A stretch of 10,579 nucleotides of DNA from Methanomicrobiales archaeon (GCA_012510335.1 JAAZIF010000048.1:1-10579), one strand, 5' to 3'. Numbered from the stretch's first letter, positions 1 to 7,140 are shown. Translations and numbers: made by a program. The notes: generated by a model from the sequence alone, not told the origin.

Positions 1-28
1 CCACCCTGCCGGGACAAGAACCAGAGGC

Positions 29-1180
29 TTACTTCACGGTCTCTTTGACCTTATCGACGACGTCCTGAAAAAAGCTCTTTCCCTTCTTTGCACCCTTCGG
101 AGGAGGTCTCTTCCCCTCGATCTCGAGCAGGCGCGCGTAGAGATCGCGTTCCTCATCTGTCAGGCGATCAGGCACGACGATACGCACCCGCACCAGCATA
201 TCCCCGGGCTTCGTCTGCCACCGCACTCCCTCGCCCGGTATCCTCAGCCCGGTGTTATGCTGCACGCCGGCCGGGATACCAAGGACGACCGTCCGCCTAT
301 CGATCGTCTGCACCTCGATCTCCGAACCCAGGGTTGCCTGGGCCGGGGTGATATCGACGGCCGTCTCAAGGTCGTCGCCCCGGCGGGTGAACGTCCTGTG
401 CGGCGCGACGCTGATCTCGATGAAGAGATCCCCGCCCGGCGCCCCGTACTCTCCGGCGTCGCCATAGCCCTCCATCCGAAGGCGCATACCGGTATCCACG
501 CCCGGCGGGATCCTGACCTTCACGGTCTGCCGGGCACGCTGGTGTCCGCTGCCGCCACAGGTCTTGCACCTGGATTCAGGGATCCGCCCCCGCCCGCCGC
601 ATGTGGTGCAGGTGCTCATCCGGACAAAATTCCCGAAGATAGACTGGCTCATCTGTCGCATCTGGCCGCTCCCGCCGCAGGTCGAGCATGTGGTGAACTT
701 CCTCGTCTCGCTCCCTGAACCGTCACACGCAGGACAGGGCTCGATATGATCGAGGGAGACCTCCTTCTCGGTCCCGAAGACCGCCTCCTCAAGCGTGACC
801 TGCTGCTTCATAAGGAGGTCGGCCCCGGGGCGCGGACCGGCCCGCTGCCGGCCCCCGCCACCAAAGAACGTCTCGAATATATCCCCGAACCCTGAGAAGT
901 CAGCGCTGAATCCGCCGGAGAACCCTCCGCCGCCGGAGTACGAGCCTTTGGACGCGCTGCTATAGGCGGTATGCCCCATCCGATCGTACTGGGCGCGTTT
1001 CTGGGAGTCGGAGAGGACGCTGTAAGCCTCGTTGATCTTCTTGAACCTCTCCTCAGCTCCCGGATCCTTGCAGACATCGGGATGGTATTTTCGTGCCAGG
1101 CTCCGGTAGGCTTTTTTGATCTCCTTCTCGTCAGCGCTTCGCGGAACGCCGAGGATATCGTAGTAGCTGTCCGGACCCAT
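29..1180 (-). CDS. dnaJ: Chaperone protein DnaJ (type I Hsp40)
   Basis: Co-chaperone that delivers unfolded clients to DnaK and stimulates its ATPase through the J domain; cytoplasmic. Numbered from the ATG at 1180 (383 residues), the order is: J domain about 2-68 with the HPD triad at 33-35; Gly/Phe-rich linker about 77-112; four CxxCxGxG zinc repeats with Cys pairs at 149/152, 165/168, 191/194 and 205/208; two beta-barrel C-terminal domains; and a Lys-rich tail. All type I parts are present and the length is normal. The stop (TAA) lies at 29-31. A GTG at 1189 would add three residues and overlap the dnaK stop as GTGA. I prefer the ATG because DnaJ proteins usually begin just before the D/SYYDILGV motif, but the GTG start is possible. 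It is the last gene of the grpE-dnaK-dnaJ operon and is probably translationally coupled to dnaK. Only 28 bases follow in the window, so its terminator is not visible. Confidence 0.96.
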   Translation of the reverse strand: MGPDSYYDILGVPRSADEKEIKKAYRSLARKYHPDVCKDPGAEERFKKINEAYSVLSDSQKRAQYDRMGHTAYSSASKGSYSGGGGFSGGFSADFSGFGDIFETFFGGGGRQRAGPRPGADLLMKQQVTLEEAVFGTEKEVSLDHIEPCPACDGSGSETRKFTTCSTCGGSGQMRQMSQSIFGNFVRMSTCTTCGGRGRIPESRCKTCGGSGHQRARQTVKVRIPPGVDTGMRLRMEGYGDAGEYGAPGGDLFIEISVAPHRTFTRRGDDLETAVDITPAQATLGSEIEVQTIDRRTVVLGIPAGVQHNTGLRIPGEGVRWQTKPGDMLVRVRIVVPDRLTDEERDLYARLLEIEGKRPPPKGAKKGKSFFQDVVDKVKETVK

Positions 1181-1185
1181 CACCC

Positions 1186-3012
1186 TCACTCTTCTTTGAC
1201 TTCGTAATCAGCATCGACGACGGTATCATCATCCTTCTTCGCAGCCCCATCCGCCTGTTGCTGGGCGGCCTGGGCCTGCTGATACATCTTTGTTGTAACT
1301 GCATATACCGCTTCGGTCAGGGCATCCACCTTCTGCCTGATCGCCTCAAGGTCATCACCCTCAAGCGCCTTCTTAAGATCGGTGATACCCTCCTCGATCT
1401 TCTGCCGCTCAGAGGCATCGATCATATCCTTTGCATCCTTCAGGGCCCGCTCTGCGGTGAAGATAGCGGTATCAGCGGTGTTGCGGAGATCGATCTCCTC
1501 GCGCTTCTTCTGATCCTCCTTCTCAAATTTCTTCGCATCGCCCATCATCCGCTGGATTTCGGCTTCAGAGGGGCGGGAATCCTGCGGTTTGATGGTGATC
1601 GACTGCTCGTTCCCGGTGCCGAGATCCTTTGCCGAGACGTGGACGATCCCGTTTGCATCGATATCGAATGTGACATCGATCTGCGGGATGCCCCGGGGTG
1701 CGGGTGGAATCCCGGTGAGCTGGAACCTGCCCAGAGTGAAGTTATCCTTCGCAAGCGCCCTCTCCCCCTGCATAACATGGATCTCAACCGATGTCTGGCT
1801 GTCAGCGGCGGTCGAGAATATCTGGCTCTTCCTTGTGGGTATGGTGGTGTTGCGCTCGATGAGCTTGGTCGCTATACCCCCGAGCGTCTCGATGCCGAGG
1901 GAGAGCGGGGTCACGTCCAGGAGCAGGACGTCCTTGGTCTCGCCCGTGAGCACGCCGCCCTGGATGGCGGCACCCAGAGCGACACACTCATCGGGGTTGA
2001 TACCCTTATCGGGTTCCTTCTTGAGAACCCTCTTCACGGTCTCCTGGACGAGCGGCACCCGGGTCGAGCCTCCAACGAGAAGAACATGGTCGATATCGCC
2101 GGCGCTCAGTTTGGCGTCGGCGAGCGCTTGCTTCACCGGCCCGAGGGTCGAGTCGACCAGATCGGTGATGAGCTGCTCGAACTTAGCGCGGGTAAGATCA
2201 ACATCCAGGAACTTAGGACCGCTCTCGGTCGTGGTGATGTAGGGGAGGTTGATGTTCGTCTTCTGGACGGTGGATAGCTCGATCTTTGCGGTCTCGGCCG
2301 CATCCCGCAGGCGCTGCATGGCGACCGGATCCTTCCTGAGGTCGACGCCCTCCTTCTTCTTGAACTCGCCAATCAGGTAATCGGCGACCAGTTCATCGAA
2401 GTCATCGCCGCCGAGACGGTTGTTGCCGGCGGTTGACTTGACCTCAAAGACGCCGTCGCCGAGCTGGAGGATGGAGACATCGAACGTCCCGCCCCCGAGG
2501 TCGTAGACGAGCACCGTCGCATCGCCCTCCTTATCGATACCGTAGGAGAGGGCGCTTGCGGTCGGTTCGTTGATGATCCGGAGTACCTCAAGGCCGGCGA
2601 TGGTTCCTGCATCCTTCGTCGCCTGCCTCTGGGCATCGTTGAAGTATGCCGGCACCGTGACGACGGCCTTCTTGATCTTCTCACCCAGGTACTCCTCTGC
2701 ATCCAGTTTCAGTTTCTGGAGGATCATCGCAGAGATCTCCTGCGGTGTGTAACTCTTATCCCCGATGGTGTTCTTCTCGCTCGTTCCCATCTTACGCTTG
2801 ATCGACTGGATGGTACGATTCGGGTTCGTGATCGCCTGCCTCTTTGCGACGTTGCCGACCAGCCGCTCGCCGTCCTTGGTGAACGCTACGACCGATGGGG
2901 TGGTTCTGCCGCCCTCGGCGTTGGCGATGATCACCGCCTGCCCGCCTTCCATGATCGCCATGCATGAGTTGGTTGTTCCAAGATCGATACCAAGAACTTT
3001 CTCTGAAGCCAT
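1186..3012 (-). CDS. dnaK: Chaperone protein DnaK (Hsp70)
   Basis: ATP-dependent Hsp70 chaperone that binds exposed hydrophobic peptides, working with DnaJ (ATPase stimulation) and GrpE (ADP release). The protein has 608 residues. The nucleotide-binding domain carries the phosphate-1 loop GIDLGTTNS at 8-16, phosphate-2 DLGGGTFDVS at 171-180 and adenosine motif VGGSTRVP at 313-320. The conserved linker DVLLLDVTP at 361-369 leads into the beta substrate-binding domain, a helical lid and an acidic end (DADYEVKEE). The NBD lacks the insert of roughly 20-25 residues seen in proteobacterial DnaK (compare E. coli around residues 75-100), so it is of the type found in Gram-positive bacteria and archaea. 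The start is the ATG at 3012, not an upstream in-frame codon at 3099: MASEKVLGIDLG is the standard N-terminus and a GGAGG sits 9 bases upstream, whereas the extension would read through grpE. Only four bases separate it from the grpE stop. Confidence 0.98.
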   Translation of the reverse strand: MASEKVLGIDLGTTNSCMAIMEGGQAVIIANAEGGRTTPSVVAFTKDGERLVGNVAKRQAITNPNRTIQSIKRKMGTSEKNTIGDKSYTPQEISAMILQKLKLDAEEYLGEKIKKAVVTVPAYFNDAQRQATKDAGTIAGLEVLRIINEPTASALSYGIDKEGDATVLVYDLGGGTFDVSILQLGDGVFEVKSTAGNNRLGGDDFDELVADYLIGEFKKKEGVDLRKDPVAMQRLRDAAETAKIELSTVQKTNINLPYITTTESGPKFLDVDLTRAKFEQLITDLVDSTLGPVKQALADAKLSAGDIDHVLLVGGSTRVPLVQETVKRVLKKEPDKGINPDECVALGAAIQGGVLTGETKDVLLLDVTPLSLGIETLGGIATKLIERNTTIPTRKSQIFSTAADSQTSVEIHVMQGERALAKDNFTLGRFQLTGIPPAPRGIPQIDVTFDIDANGIVHVSAKDLGTGNEQSITIKPQDSRPSEAEIQRMMGDAKKFEKEDQKKREEIDLRNTADTAIFTAERALKDAKDMIDASERQKIEEGITDLKKALEGDDLEAIRQKVDALTEAVYAVTTKMYQQAQAAQQQADGAAKKDDDTVVDADYEVKEE

Positions 3013-3016
3013 GTGT

Positions 3017-3526
3017 TTATTCCTCCAATCCTCTAGATACCACGACTTTTGCACATCTGATGACTTTATCCTGCATGCAATACCCGCAGATGACCTCATC
3101 GATCACAATGCCTTCCTCTGCATCAGAAGTAATGTAGGCGATTGCCTCCTGCCGCTCCGGGTCGAAAGGGTGGTTTCTGGATTCGATGGGCTTTATGCCA
3201 TGCCGGTCGAGGATCGTCGTGAAGAGTTTTTTTATCTGCTCCATCCCTTCCCGGAGGCCTGCACCATCGGCCTTTTCCGCCCGCTCGAAGTTATCCATGA
3301 CTTCGAGCAACTCTACCGCGAAATCTTCGATGGCGAAGGTTGTGCGAGCCTCGATCTCCCGGGCCATCCTCTTGCGATAGTTGTCGAAATCTGCTGCAAG
3401 GCGAAGATAACGATTGTTAAGGTCGTCATATGCCCTCTGCAGATCTTCAAGCGCCGGAGATGCTGCATCCGCCTCTTCTGCGAGACCCTGTTGCCTCTCG
3501 TTTAGTTCGGATGTTTCCTCCATCAT
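3017..3526 (-). CDS. grpE: Nucleotide exchange factor GrpE
   Basis: Homodimeric exchange factor that opens the DnaK nucleotide cleft to release ADP. The 169-residue protein has the family layout: an acidic, disordered N-terminus (about 1-25); a long helix predicted to form the dimer coiled coil (about 25-85) containing the hallmark FDNYRKR at 47-53; a short helical segment; and the C-terminal beta wing (about 110-166) with HPFDPERQEA at 119-128 and IDEVICGYCMQDKVI near 142-156, closing with CAKVVVSRG. Cysteines at 147, 150 and 158 are uncommon there and are just an observation. Two adjacent ATG codons (3526 and 3523) could start it; AGGT at 3534-3537 is better spaced for the first. It is the first gene of the grpE-dnaK-dnaJ operon. 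Confidence 0.96.
   Translation of the reverse strand: MMEETSELNERQQGLAEEADAASPALEDLQRAYDDLNNRYLRLAADFDNYRKRMAREIEARTTFAIEDFAVELLEVMDNFERAEKADGAGLREGMEQIKKLFTTILDRHGIKPIESRNHPFDPERQEAIAYITSDAEEGIVIDEVICGYCMQDKVIRCAKVVVSRGLEE
3022..3026 (-). promoter_or_regulatory. Shine-Dalgarno site of dnaK
   Basis: On the minus strand GGAGG lies 9 bases before the ATG at 3012. It is contained in the last sense codons of grpE, so translation of dnaK is probably coupled to that of grpE. This site decides the dnaK start against the longer frame. Confidence 0.85.
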
Positions 3527-3587
3527 ACGCCTTACCTGATTGAGAATGCTATAACGTACTGGTATGATTATTTATTGTAATGTAGTT

Positions 3588-3596
3588 CTATATATC
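3588..3596 (-). promoter_or_regulatory. Candidate TATA box for grpE-dnaK-dnaJ
   Basis: The minus strand reads GATATATAG. An archaeal TATA box here would put the transcript start near 3565 and give a leader of about 39 bases, which is compatible with the Shine-Dalgarno-like AGGT before grpE. Two weaker AT-rich alternatives lie closer: AATAAATAATC at 3566-3576 and GTTATAGC at 3548-3555. I cannot decide among the three without transcript-end data. Confidence 0.45.
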
Positions 3597-3641
3597 ATTG
3601 ACGGATGCTGCAGGAACCTGACCCCTATATGAGGTCCGTTC

Positions 3642-3681
3642 TCTAATTGGAGGTCTAATCGGCAATATTCCCCGGAATATT
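3642..3681. promoter_or_regulatory. Possible operator: direct repeat plus perfect inverted repeat
   Basis: Between the divergent grpE and purH genes lie TCTAATTGG (3642-3650) and TCTAATCGG (3654-3662), a direct repeat with a 12-base period. It is followed at once by AATATTCC-CC-GGAATATT (3664-3681), a perfect 8-bp inverted repeat with a 2-base spacer. The symmetry suits binding of a dimeric regulator. It stands about 65 bases upstream of the purH TATA box and 68 bases upstream of the farthest grpE TATA candidate, so it could serve either gene. No regulator gene is nearby. The function is inferred; only the repeats are seen. Confidence 0.35.
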
Positions 3682-3745
3682 CGGATCGGCGGGAGTCAGC
3701 CTTAATCCAAGAGAGTGAAAGGCAGTTGGTTTTGCTGGCAACGCC

Positions 3746-3753
3746 ACATATAT
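3746..3753 (+). promoter_or_regulatory. TATA box of purH
   Basis: ACATATAT is centred about 29 bases before the purH ATG at 3779. An archaeal promoter starts transcription about 25-27 bases from the TATA centre, so the mRNA would begin within a few bases of the ATG. No Shine-Dalgarno sequence precedes that ATG, which fits a leaderless message. Confidence 0.6.
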
Positions 3754-3778
3754 CTCTGCATCTTGCTCATTGATAACC

Positions 3779-5263
3779 ATGAAGTGGGCACTGCTCTCTG
3801 TCTGGGATAAAGCGGGCATCACCGATCTTGCAAAAGTGCTCGTAAAACACGATTACCGGATCCTGAGTTCTGGCGGCACCGGGGCCGTGCTTCAGCAGGC
3901 GGGGGTTTCCTACACCGATATCTCCGCCTACACCGGATTTCCTGAGATGATGAGTGGGCGGGTAAAGACCCTTCACCCCAGGGTGCATGGGGGCATCCTC
4001 GGCCGCCGCGGCATCGATGACGCCGTTATGCAGGAGTACAGCATCGAGCCTATCGACCTTGTTGTGGTAAACCTCTATCCTTTCGAGGCAATGAGCGCCG
4101 CCGGGCTCTCGCTCGATGCGATCATCGAGTACATCGATATCGGCGGTCCGGCGATGGTGCGGGGGGCGGCAAAGAACCATAAGTATGTGGCGGTCGTGGT
4201 GGATCCTGCCGACTATCGCATGGCGGAGGATGCGGTCCGGCGTGGTGGTTTTACGGCTGAGGAGCGTCTGAGCCTTGCCACAAAGGCGTTTGCCAGGATG
4301 GCGGCCTACGATGGCGCGATCACAAACTACCTCACCGGCATCGATAGACCATTCCCGGAGGTTCTCACCGTCCAGTTCGGGAACGGGCGGGCTCTCCGGT
4401 ATGGTGAGAACCCGCACCAGGCGGCAGCGGTCTATGGGGATTCCGGTATCGCCGCGGTGGAACCGCTCCAGGGCAGGCAGATGTCATACAACAACTACCT
4501 CGATCTCGACGCCGCGGTCGGGCTGCTCCGGGAGTTTGATGAGTGTGCTGCAGTCATCGTCAAGCATAACAACCCCTGCGGCGTCGCGACAGGCGAGAAT
4601 GCCCTCGATACCTACATCGCTGCCCGTGAAGTCGACCCGGTATCGGCCTATGGTTCTATCATCGCCATAAATCGCGAGGTTACTGGAGATCTCGCCCGGG
4701 AGATCACGAGGACGTTCGTCGAGGTCGTGATCGCTCCTTCATACGCCCCGGAGGCGCTCGCGATCATGAAGGCAAAGGAGAATATGCGGGTGCTCAGGCT
4801 CCCTGAGATGGTGATGAGGGATGAGATCCGGAGCATCGACGGCGGCGCCCTGGTCCAGCGGACTGAACCTTACCGTGAGGACTGGAAGGTCGTGACCGAG
4901 CGGGATCCCACCGCCCACGAGATGCGGGCGATGGATCTCGCCCTGAAGGTCTGCCGGCACACGAAGAGCAACGCCATAGTATTTGCAGATGAACGGGTGG
5001 TTCTCGGGATCGGTGCCGGGCAGATGAACCGGGTCGAGTCAGCGGAGATCGCGGTCAGGAAAGCCAGAAAAACCCTCGCAGGTTCAGCGGTCGCCTCAGA
5101 TGCCTTCCTGCCGTTCCCGGACACACTGGAGGTTGCGGCGGCGGCAGGCGCGACGGCGCTCGTCCAGCCGGGCGGCTCGATACGCGATGTAGAGGTCATA
5201 GATGCAGCAAACCGGCTCAATGTCACGATGATCTTTACGGGCGTGCGACATTTCCGGCACTGA
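3779..5263 (+). CDS. purH: Bifunctional PurH: AICAR transformylase / IMP cyclohydrolase
   Basis: Catalyses the last two steps of de novo purine synthesis: formylation of AICAR with 10-formyl-tetrahydrofolate (or the archaeal equivalent folate) to FAICAR, then ring closure to IMP. The protein has 494 residues from the ATG at 3779. The N-terminal MGS-like cyclohydrolase domain (about 1-135) has SGGTG at 31-35, KTLHPRVHGG at 63-72 and NLYPF at 98-102. The C-terminal transformylase domain (about 190-494) has RYGENPHQ at 207-214 and the catalytic Lys-His pair in KHNNPCG (262-268), and ends with the typical GGSIRD and RHFRH. Both active sites look intact, so it is the full fused enzyme; many archaea use PurP and PurO instead. 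An in-frame TTG at 3770 would add three residues but lacks a ribosome site, and the TATA spacing favours the ATG. It is a single-gene unit, divergent from grpE, with an oligo-T terminator 15 bases after the stop. Confidence 0.97.
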   Translation: MKWALLSVWDKAGITDLAKVLVKHDYRILSSGGTGAVLQQAGVSYTDISAYTGFPEMMSGRVKTLHPRVHGGILGRRGIDDAVMQEYSIEPIDLVVVNLYPFEAMSAAGLSLDAIIEYIDIGGPAMVRGAAKNHKYVAVVVDPADYRMAEDAVRRGGFTAEERLSLATKAFARMAAYDGAITNYLTGIDRPFPEVLTVQFGNGRALRYGENPHQAAAVYGDSGIAAVEPLQGRQMSYNNYLDLDAAVGLLREFDECAAVIVKHNNPCGVATGENALDTYIAAREVDPVSAYGSIIAINREVTGDLAREITRTFVEVVIAPSYAPEALAIMKAKENMRVLRLPEMVMRDEIRSIDGGALVQRTEPYREDWKVVTERDPTAHEMRAMDLALKVCRHTKSNAIVFADERVVLGIGAGQMNRVESAEIAVRKARKTLAGSAVASDAFLPFPDTLEVAAAAGATALVQPGGSIRDVEVIDAANRLNVTMIFTGVRHFRH

Positions 5264-5278
5264 AGGCCGTTCCAGACA

Positions 5279-5285
5279 TTTTTTT
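5279..5285 (+). terminator. Oligo-T terminator of purH
   Basis: Seven consecutive T residues lie 15 bases past the purH TGA, with no stable hairpin directly before them. Archaeal RNA polymerase terminates at such T-runs without needing a hairpin. Confidence 0.65.
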
Positions 5286-5375
5286 GCCGGGCTCCTGCAG
5301 GGACTGCCGATGGAGGTGGCAGCCGGGTTAGCCCGGGGCTGTGCGAAGCATCTCTGCAGGGCCGGGCATTTGCAA

Positions 5376-5403
5376 GTCAACTACCCCACCCAAGTGTACT
5401 GGG
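5376..5403 (-). mobile_element. Possible relic of an IS200/IS605-type element end
   Basis: On the minus strand the motif GGGTGGGGTAGTTGAC follows a small hairpin CCCA-(7)-TGGG, itself preceded by a GCC-TTCA-GGC hairpin near 5410-5419. This resembles, from memory, the right ends downstream of tnpB genes in archaeal IS200/IS605 elements, the same stretch that forms the end of the omega RNA scaffold. No tnpA or tnpB reading frame is present, so at most this is a remnant. The resemblance is unverified. Confidence 0.25.
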
Positions 5404-5521
5404 ATCGCCTGAAGGCAATTCCGGGACAGGCAGACGGCATTCCTCCCCGCACCTGTTGGCCGGGGCCTCCTGCCTATACGAAGTGACTGATACAGGCTGG
5501 AGCACAATCCCATGGTCCCAC

Positions 5522-5527
5522 AAAAAA
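5522..5527 (-). terminator. Candidate oligo-T terminator of the AAA+/Hsp70-like operon
   Basis: The minus strand reads TTATTTTTTG, a run of six T about 195 bases past the stop of the AAA+ gene. It is the first T-run of that length downstream; a shorter T5 lies at 5564-5568. Either could end the operon transcript. Confidence 0.4.
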
Positions 5528-5610
5528 TAACATGATACCCATGGGGCCACATGCATACCGGATGAAAAAGGGGAGGGGCATTTTCATACGAAACCGGAGG
5601 TCGAGAGTGT

Positions 5611-5653
5611 GGTGCGCACCGTTACCGGTGCCAGTATTACACCCCCGGGGGTG
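5611..5653. repeat. Cluster of three palindromes
   Basis: GGTGCGCACC (5611-5620) is a perfect 10-bp palindrome. GCACCG-TTAC-CGGTGC (5616-5631) is a 6-bp stem with a 4-base loop that shares bases with it. CACCCCCGGGGGTG (5640-5653) is a perfect 14-bp palindrome with no spacer. The first two are mutually exclusive as hairpins. They lie 70-110 bases past the AAA+ stop, so they may form a 3' UTR structure or protein-binding sites. No matching copies were seen elsewhere in the window. Confidence 0.5.
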
Positions 5654-5721
5654 AATTGCCGGGTCAATACATAGATTGCCGCCTGGCCGGGCAGAATGAG
5701 CCGGCGATGGCTATCTAACAG

Positions 5722-7140
5722 TTACCGGCGATGCATTTGATTGTGACCGGAACCCTGCAACTTGAACCGCCTGATGTTTGCGATATTCGCATCTATTGCG
5801 GTTCTCAGACATTCATCATCGATCACCTCTTTTCCCTGTCTTACCGCAAGCCTTCCCGCTTCTCTAATCACAAACGTAACATCAGAGAACGGGTGCCCTG
5901 CCAATAATACCGAGATCGCATGTATATCTACATCGTCAGAAACCGGGAGATCCATTAGAACATGCTCCAGGAGGAGCTCGACCTCAACCTGAGTCGGATA
6001 CGTCAGTTCAATTTTGTGATCGAATCTGCCTGTTCTGACAATCGCAGGATCGATCTCTTCAAGCATATTCGTCATCGCAAATATCAGAACTTTCTTGCTG
6101 ATGGCTTCAGGGATCCTTCGCAGGAATTCAGCAATCTCTTCGACATGATGCAGACCAGAAGACATCGCTGCTGCTCTGGATGTCAGATATGCTTCCATCT
6201 CATCGATAATTAAAACAGATGGGGCATCTCGAATCGCCTGGTCGAAGACCTCTGATATCTTTTTGCTCGTATCGTGGATAAAGGGGCTTGCAATGGATTC
6301 GGAGTTGATCTCGTAGCATGGCCACCCAATGAATTCTGCGAGTTTCCTTACCGCAAACGTTTTCCCACAACCGGGCGGGCCATAGATGATCGTCGCAGCC
6401 GGGAACTCGATCCCCATTCGTCTGTATTTTTCTTCGTCTCGAACTATGTCGATGATATGGTCATTGAAGAAATCCTCCAGCTCAGGTCTTCCCGGAAGTT
6501 CAAATTTACCCCTCCCCTCTATTACAGCCTCTGATTCACCTTCATCCTCCAGGTCATCAAACATATCATCCAGATTTACATTCATTCCTGCAGCACTTAT
6601 GACCCGGGTCAGATCAGTAAGGGAATATTCGGAGCTGAGAAAGTTTCTCAGCCTGCGGAACGAATCAGTGGATATCCTGACACCACCGGTGAGCCAGGTT
6701 CCAAGAACAGTCTGATCATCAAATGGTTTATCTTCCGAGAATGTTGGAAACAGGCGTGACAGTTCCTGGATGTAAATCGCATCATGAAGAGGGACATCCG
6801 GCGCGATATCGCGTGTCTTCTTTATGGCAGCCGCGAACGATAGGGCATTGGCCGGCCCCTTTAAAAATGGCCCTGTCTGGATGTTCGATATGGCTTGCCC
6901 ACGCCTGGCAACGAATAGGTAATATCCCTCTTTCACAGCGGCGATACGTTCAAACGATTCCGGATCCAGTAACCCTTGCACTCCAAGTTTGTTGTAGAGG
7001 CGCGGTTTCAGCAGGAGTACCCTGTTGCCCTGATCGCTGGATAAGATCTGCCACTCTTCGCGACTGGCGAGAATACTTTTTATCGTTATATTGCCGGATA
7101 CCTGGAAGCCTGAGGGAAGCCAGCTCTCACTCATACTCAC
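5722..7140 (-). CDS. AAA+ ATPase, Hsp70-associated, with novel N-terminal region
   Basis: ATP-driven remodelling protein of 472 residues with one AAA+ domain in the C-terminal half: Walker A GPPGCGKT at 254-261, Walker B VLIIDE at 309-314, sensor-1 Asn at 358, arginine-finger candidates R369 and R372 in the RTGRFD motif, and a helical small domain to about 455. This is the classic-AAA layout (Cdc48/proteasomal ATPase type), so a hexamer is expected. There is no HExxH, so it is not an FtsH-type protease, and no membrane segment. I do not recognise residues 1-215: a beta-rich start (about 15-85), a helical middle (about 95-185) and an acidic linker (about 188-205, DDMFDDLEDE) before the ATPase. 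The GTG start at 7140 overlaps the Hsp70-like stop as GTGA; an ATG at 7134 is equally plausible, and AGGTGA sites precede both. Tight coupling implies it works with the Hsp70-like protein, perhaps as unfoldase or disaggregase. That role is inferred. Confidence 0.85.
   Translation of the reverse strand: MSMSESWLPSGFQVSGNITIKSILASREEWQILSSDQGNRVLLLKPRLYNKLGVQGLLDPESFERIAAVKEGYYLFVARRGQAISNIQTGPFLKGPANALSFAAAIKKTRDIAPDVPLHDAIYIQELSRLFPTFSEDKPFDDQTVLGTWLTGGVRISTDSFRRLRNFLSSEYSLTDLTRVISAAGMNVNLDDMFDDLEDEGESEAVIEGRGKFELPGRPELEDFFNDHIIDIVRDEEKYRRMGIEFPAATIIYGPPGCGKTFAVRKLAEFIGWPCYEINSESIASPFIHDTSKKISEVFDQAIRDAPSVLIIDEMEAYLTSRAAAMSSGLHHVEEIAEFLRRIPEAISKKVLIFAMTNMLEEIDPAIVRTGRFDHKIELTYPTQVEVELLLEHVLMDLPVSDDVDIHAISVLLAGHPFSDVTFVIREAGRLAVRQGKEVIDDECLRTAIDANIANIRRFKLQGSGHNQMHRR

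Larger units (their letters stand above)
5286..5721. other. Convergent gene-free region with hairpins
   Basis: These 436 bases lie between the 3' ends of purH and the AAA+ gene. I find no convincing gene: the minus-strand frame at 5328-5552 (74 codons) has no recognisable motif and odd composition. What can be seen: a nested hairpin at 5320-5341 (CAGCC/GGCTG outer arms, GGG/CCC inner arms around TTAG); a motif like an IS200/IS605 end at 5376-5403; an approximate direct repeat CCCATGGTCCCACA (5509-5522) and CCCATGGGGCCACA (5538-5551), 12 of 14 identical; an A6 run that would terminate the minus strand; and a cluster of three palindromes at 5611-5653. The region may be decayed insertion DNA or structured 3' UTRs. 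Confidence 0.6.

Noticed and set aside
1258..2277. Plus-strand open frame of 339 codons opposite dnaK
   Set aside because: It is the antisense of a certain dnaK gene; GC-rich codon bias opens the opposite frame. It shows no domain, promoter or ribosome site of its own.
3013..3099. N-terminal extension of 29 residues on dnaK
   Set aside because: It overlaps grpE, is unlike any Hsp70 N-terminus, and the ATG at 3012 has a good GGAGG.
2765..3505. Plus-strand open frame of 246 codons opposite dnaK and grpE
   Set aside because: Antisense shadow spanning two real genes with no recognisable motif.
3527..3640. CIRCE or similar heat-shock operator before grpE
   Set aside because: No TTAGCACTC/GAGTGCTAA or near match is visible.
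3767..4417. Minus-strand open frame of 216 codons opposite purH
   Set aside because: Antisense of the conserved cyclohydrolase domain; composition rich in His and Arg, typical of shadows.
5328..5552. Minus-strand frame of 74 codons in the convergent gap
   Set aside because: No motif or ribosome site, and it spans hairpins and a likely terminator; more probably non-coding.
6622..6633. GGAATATTCGGA shared with the intergenic operator candidate at 3674-3685
   Set aside because: A single 12-base match is expected by chance in a window this size, and this copy is within the AAA+ coding region.
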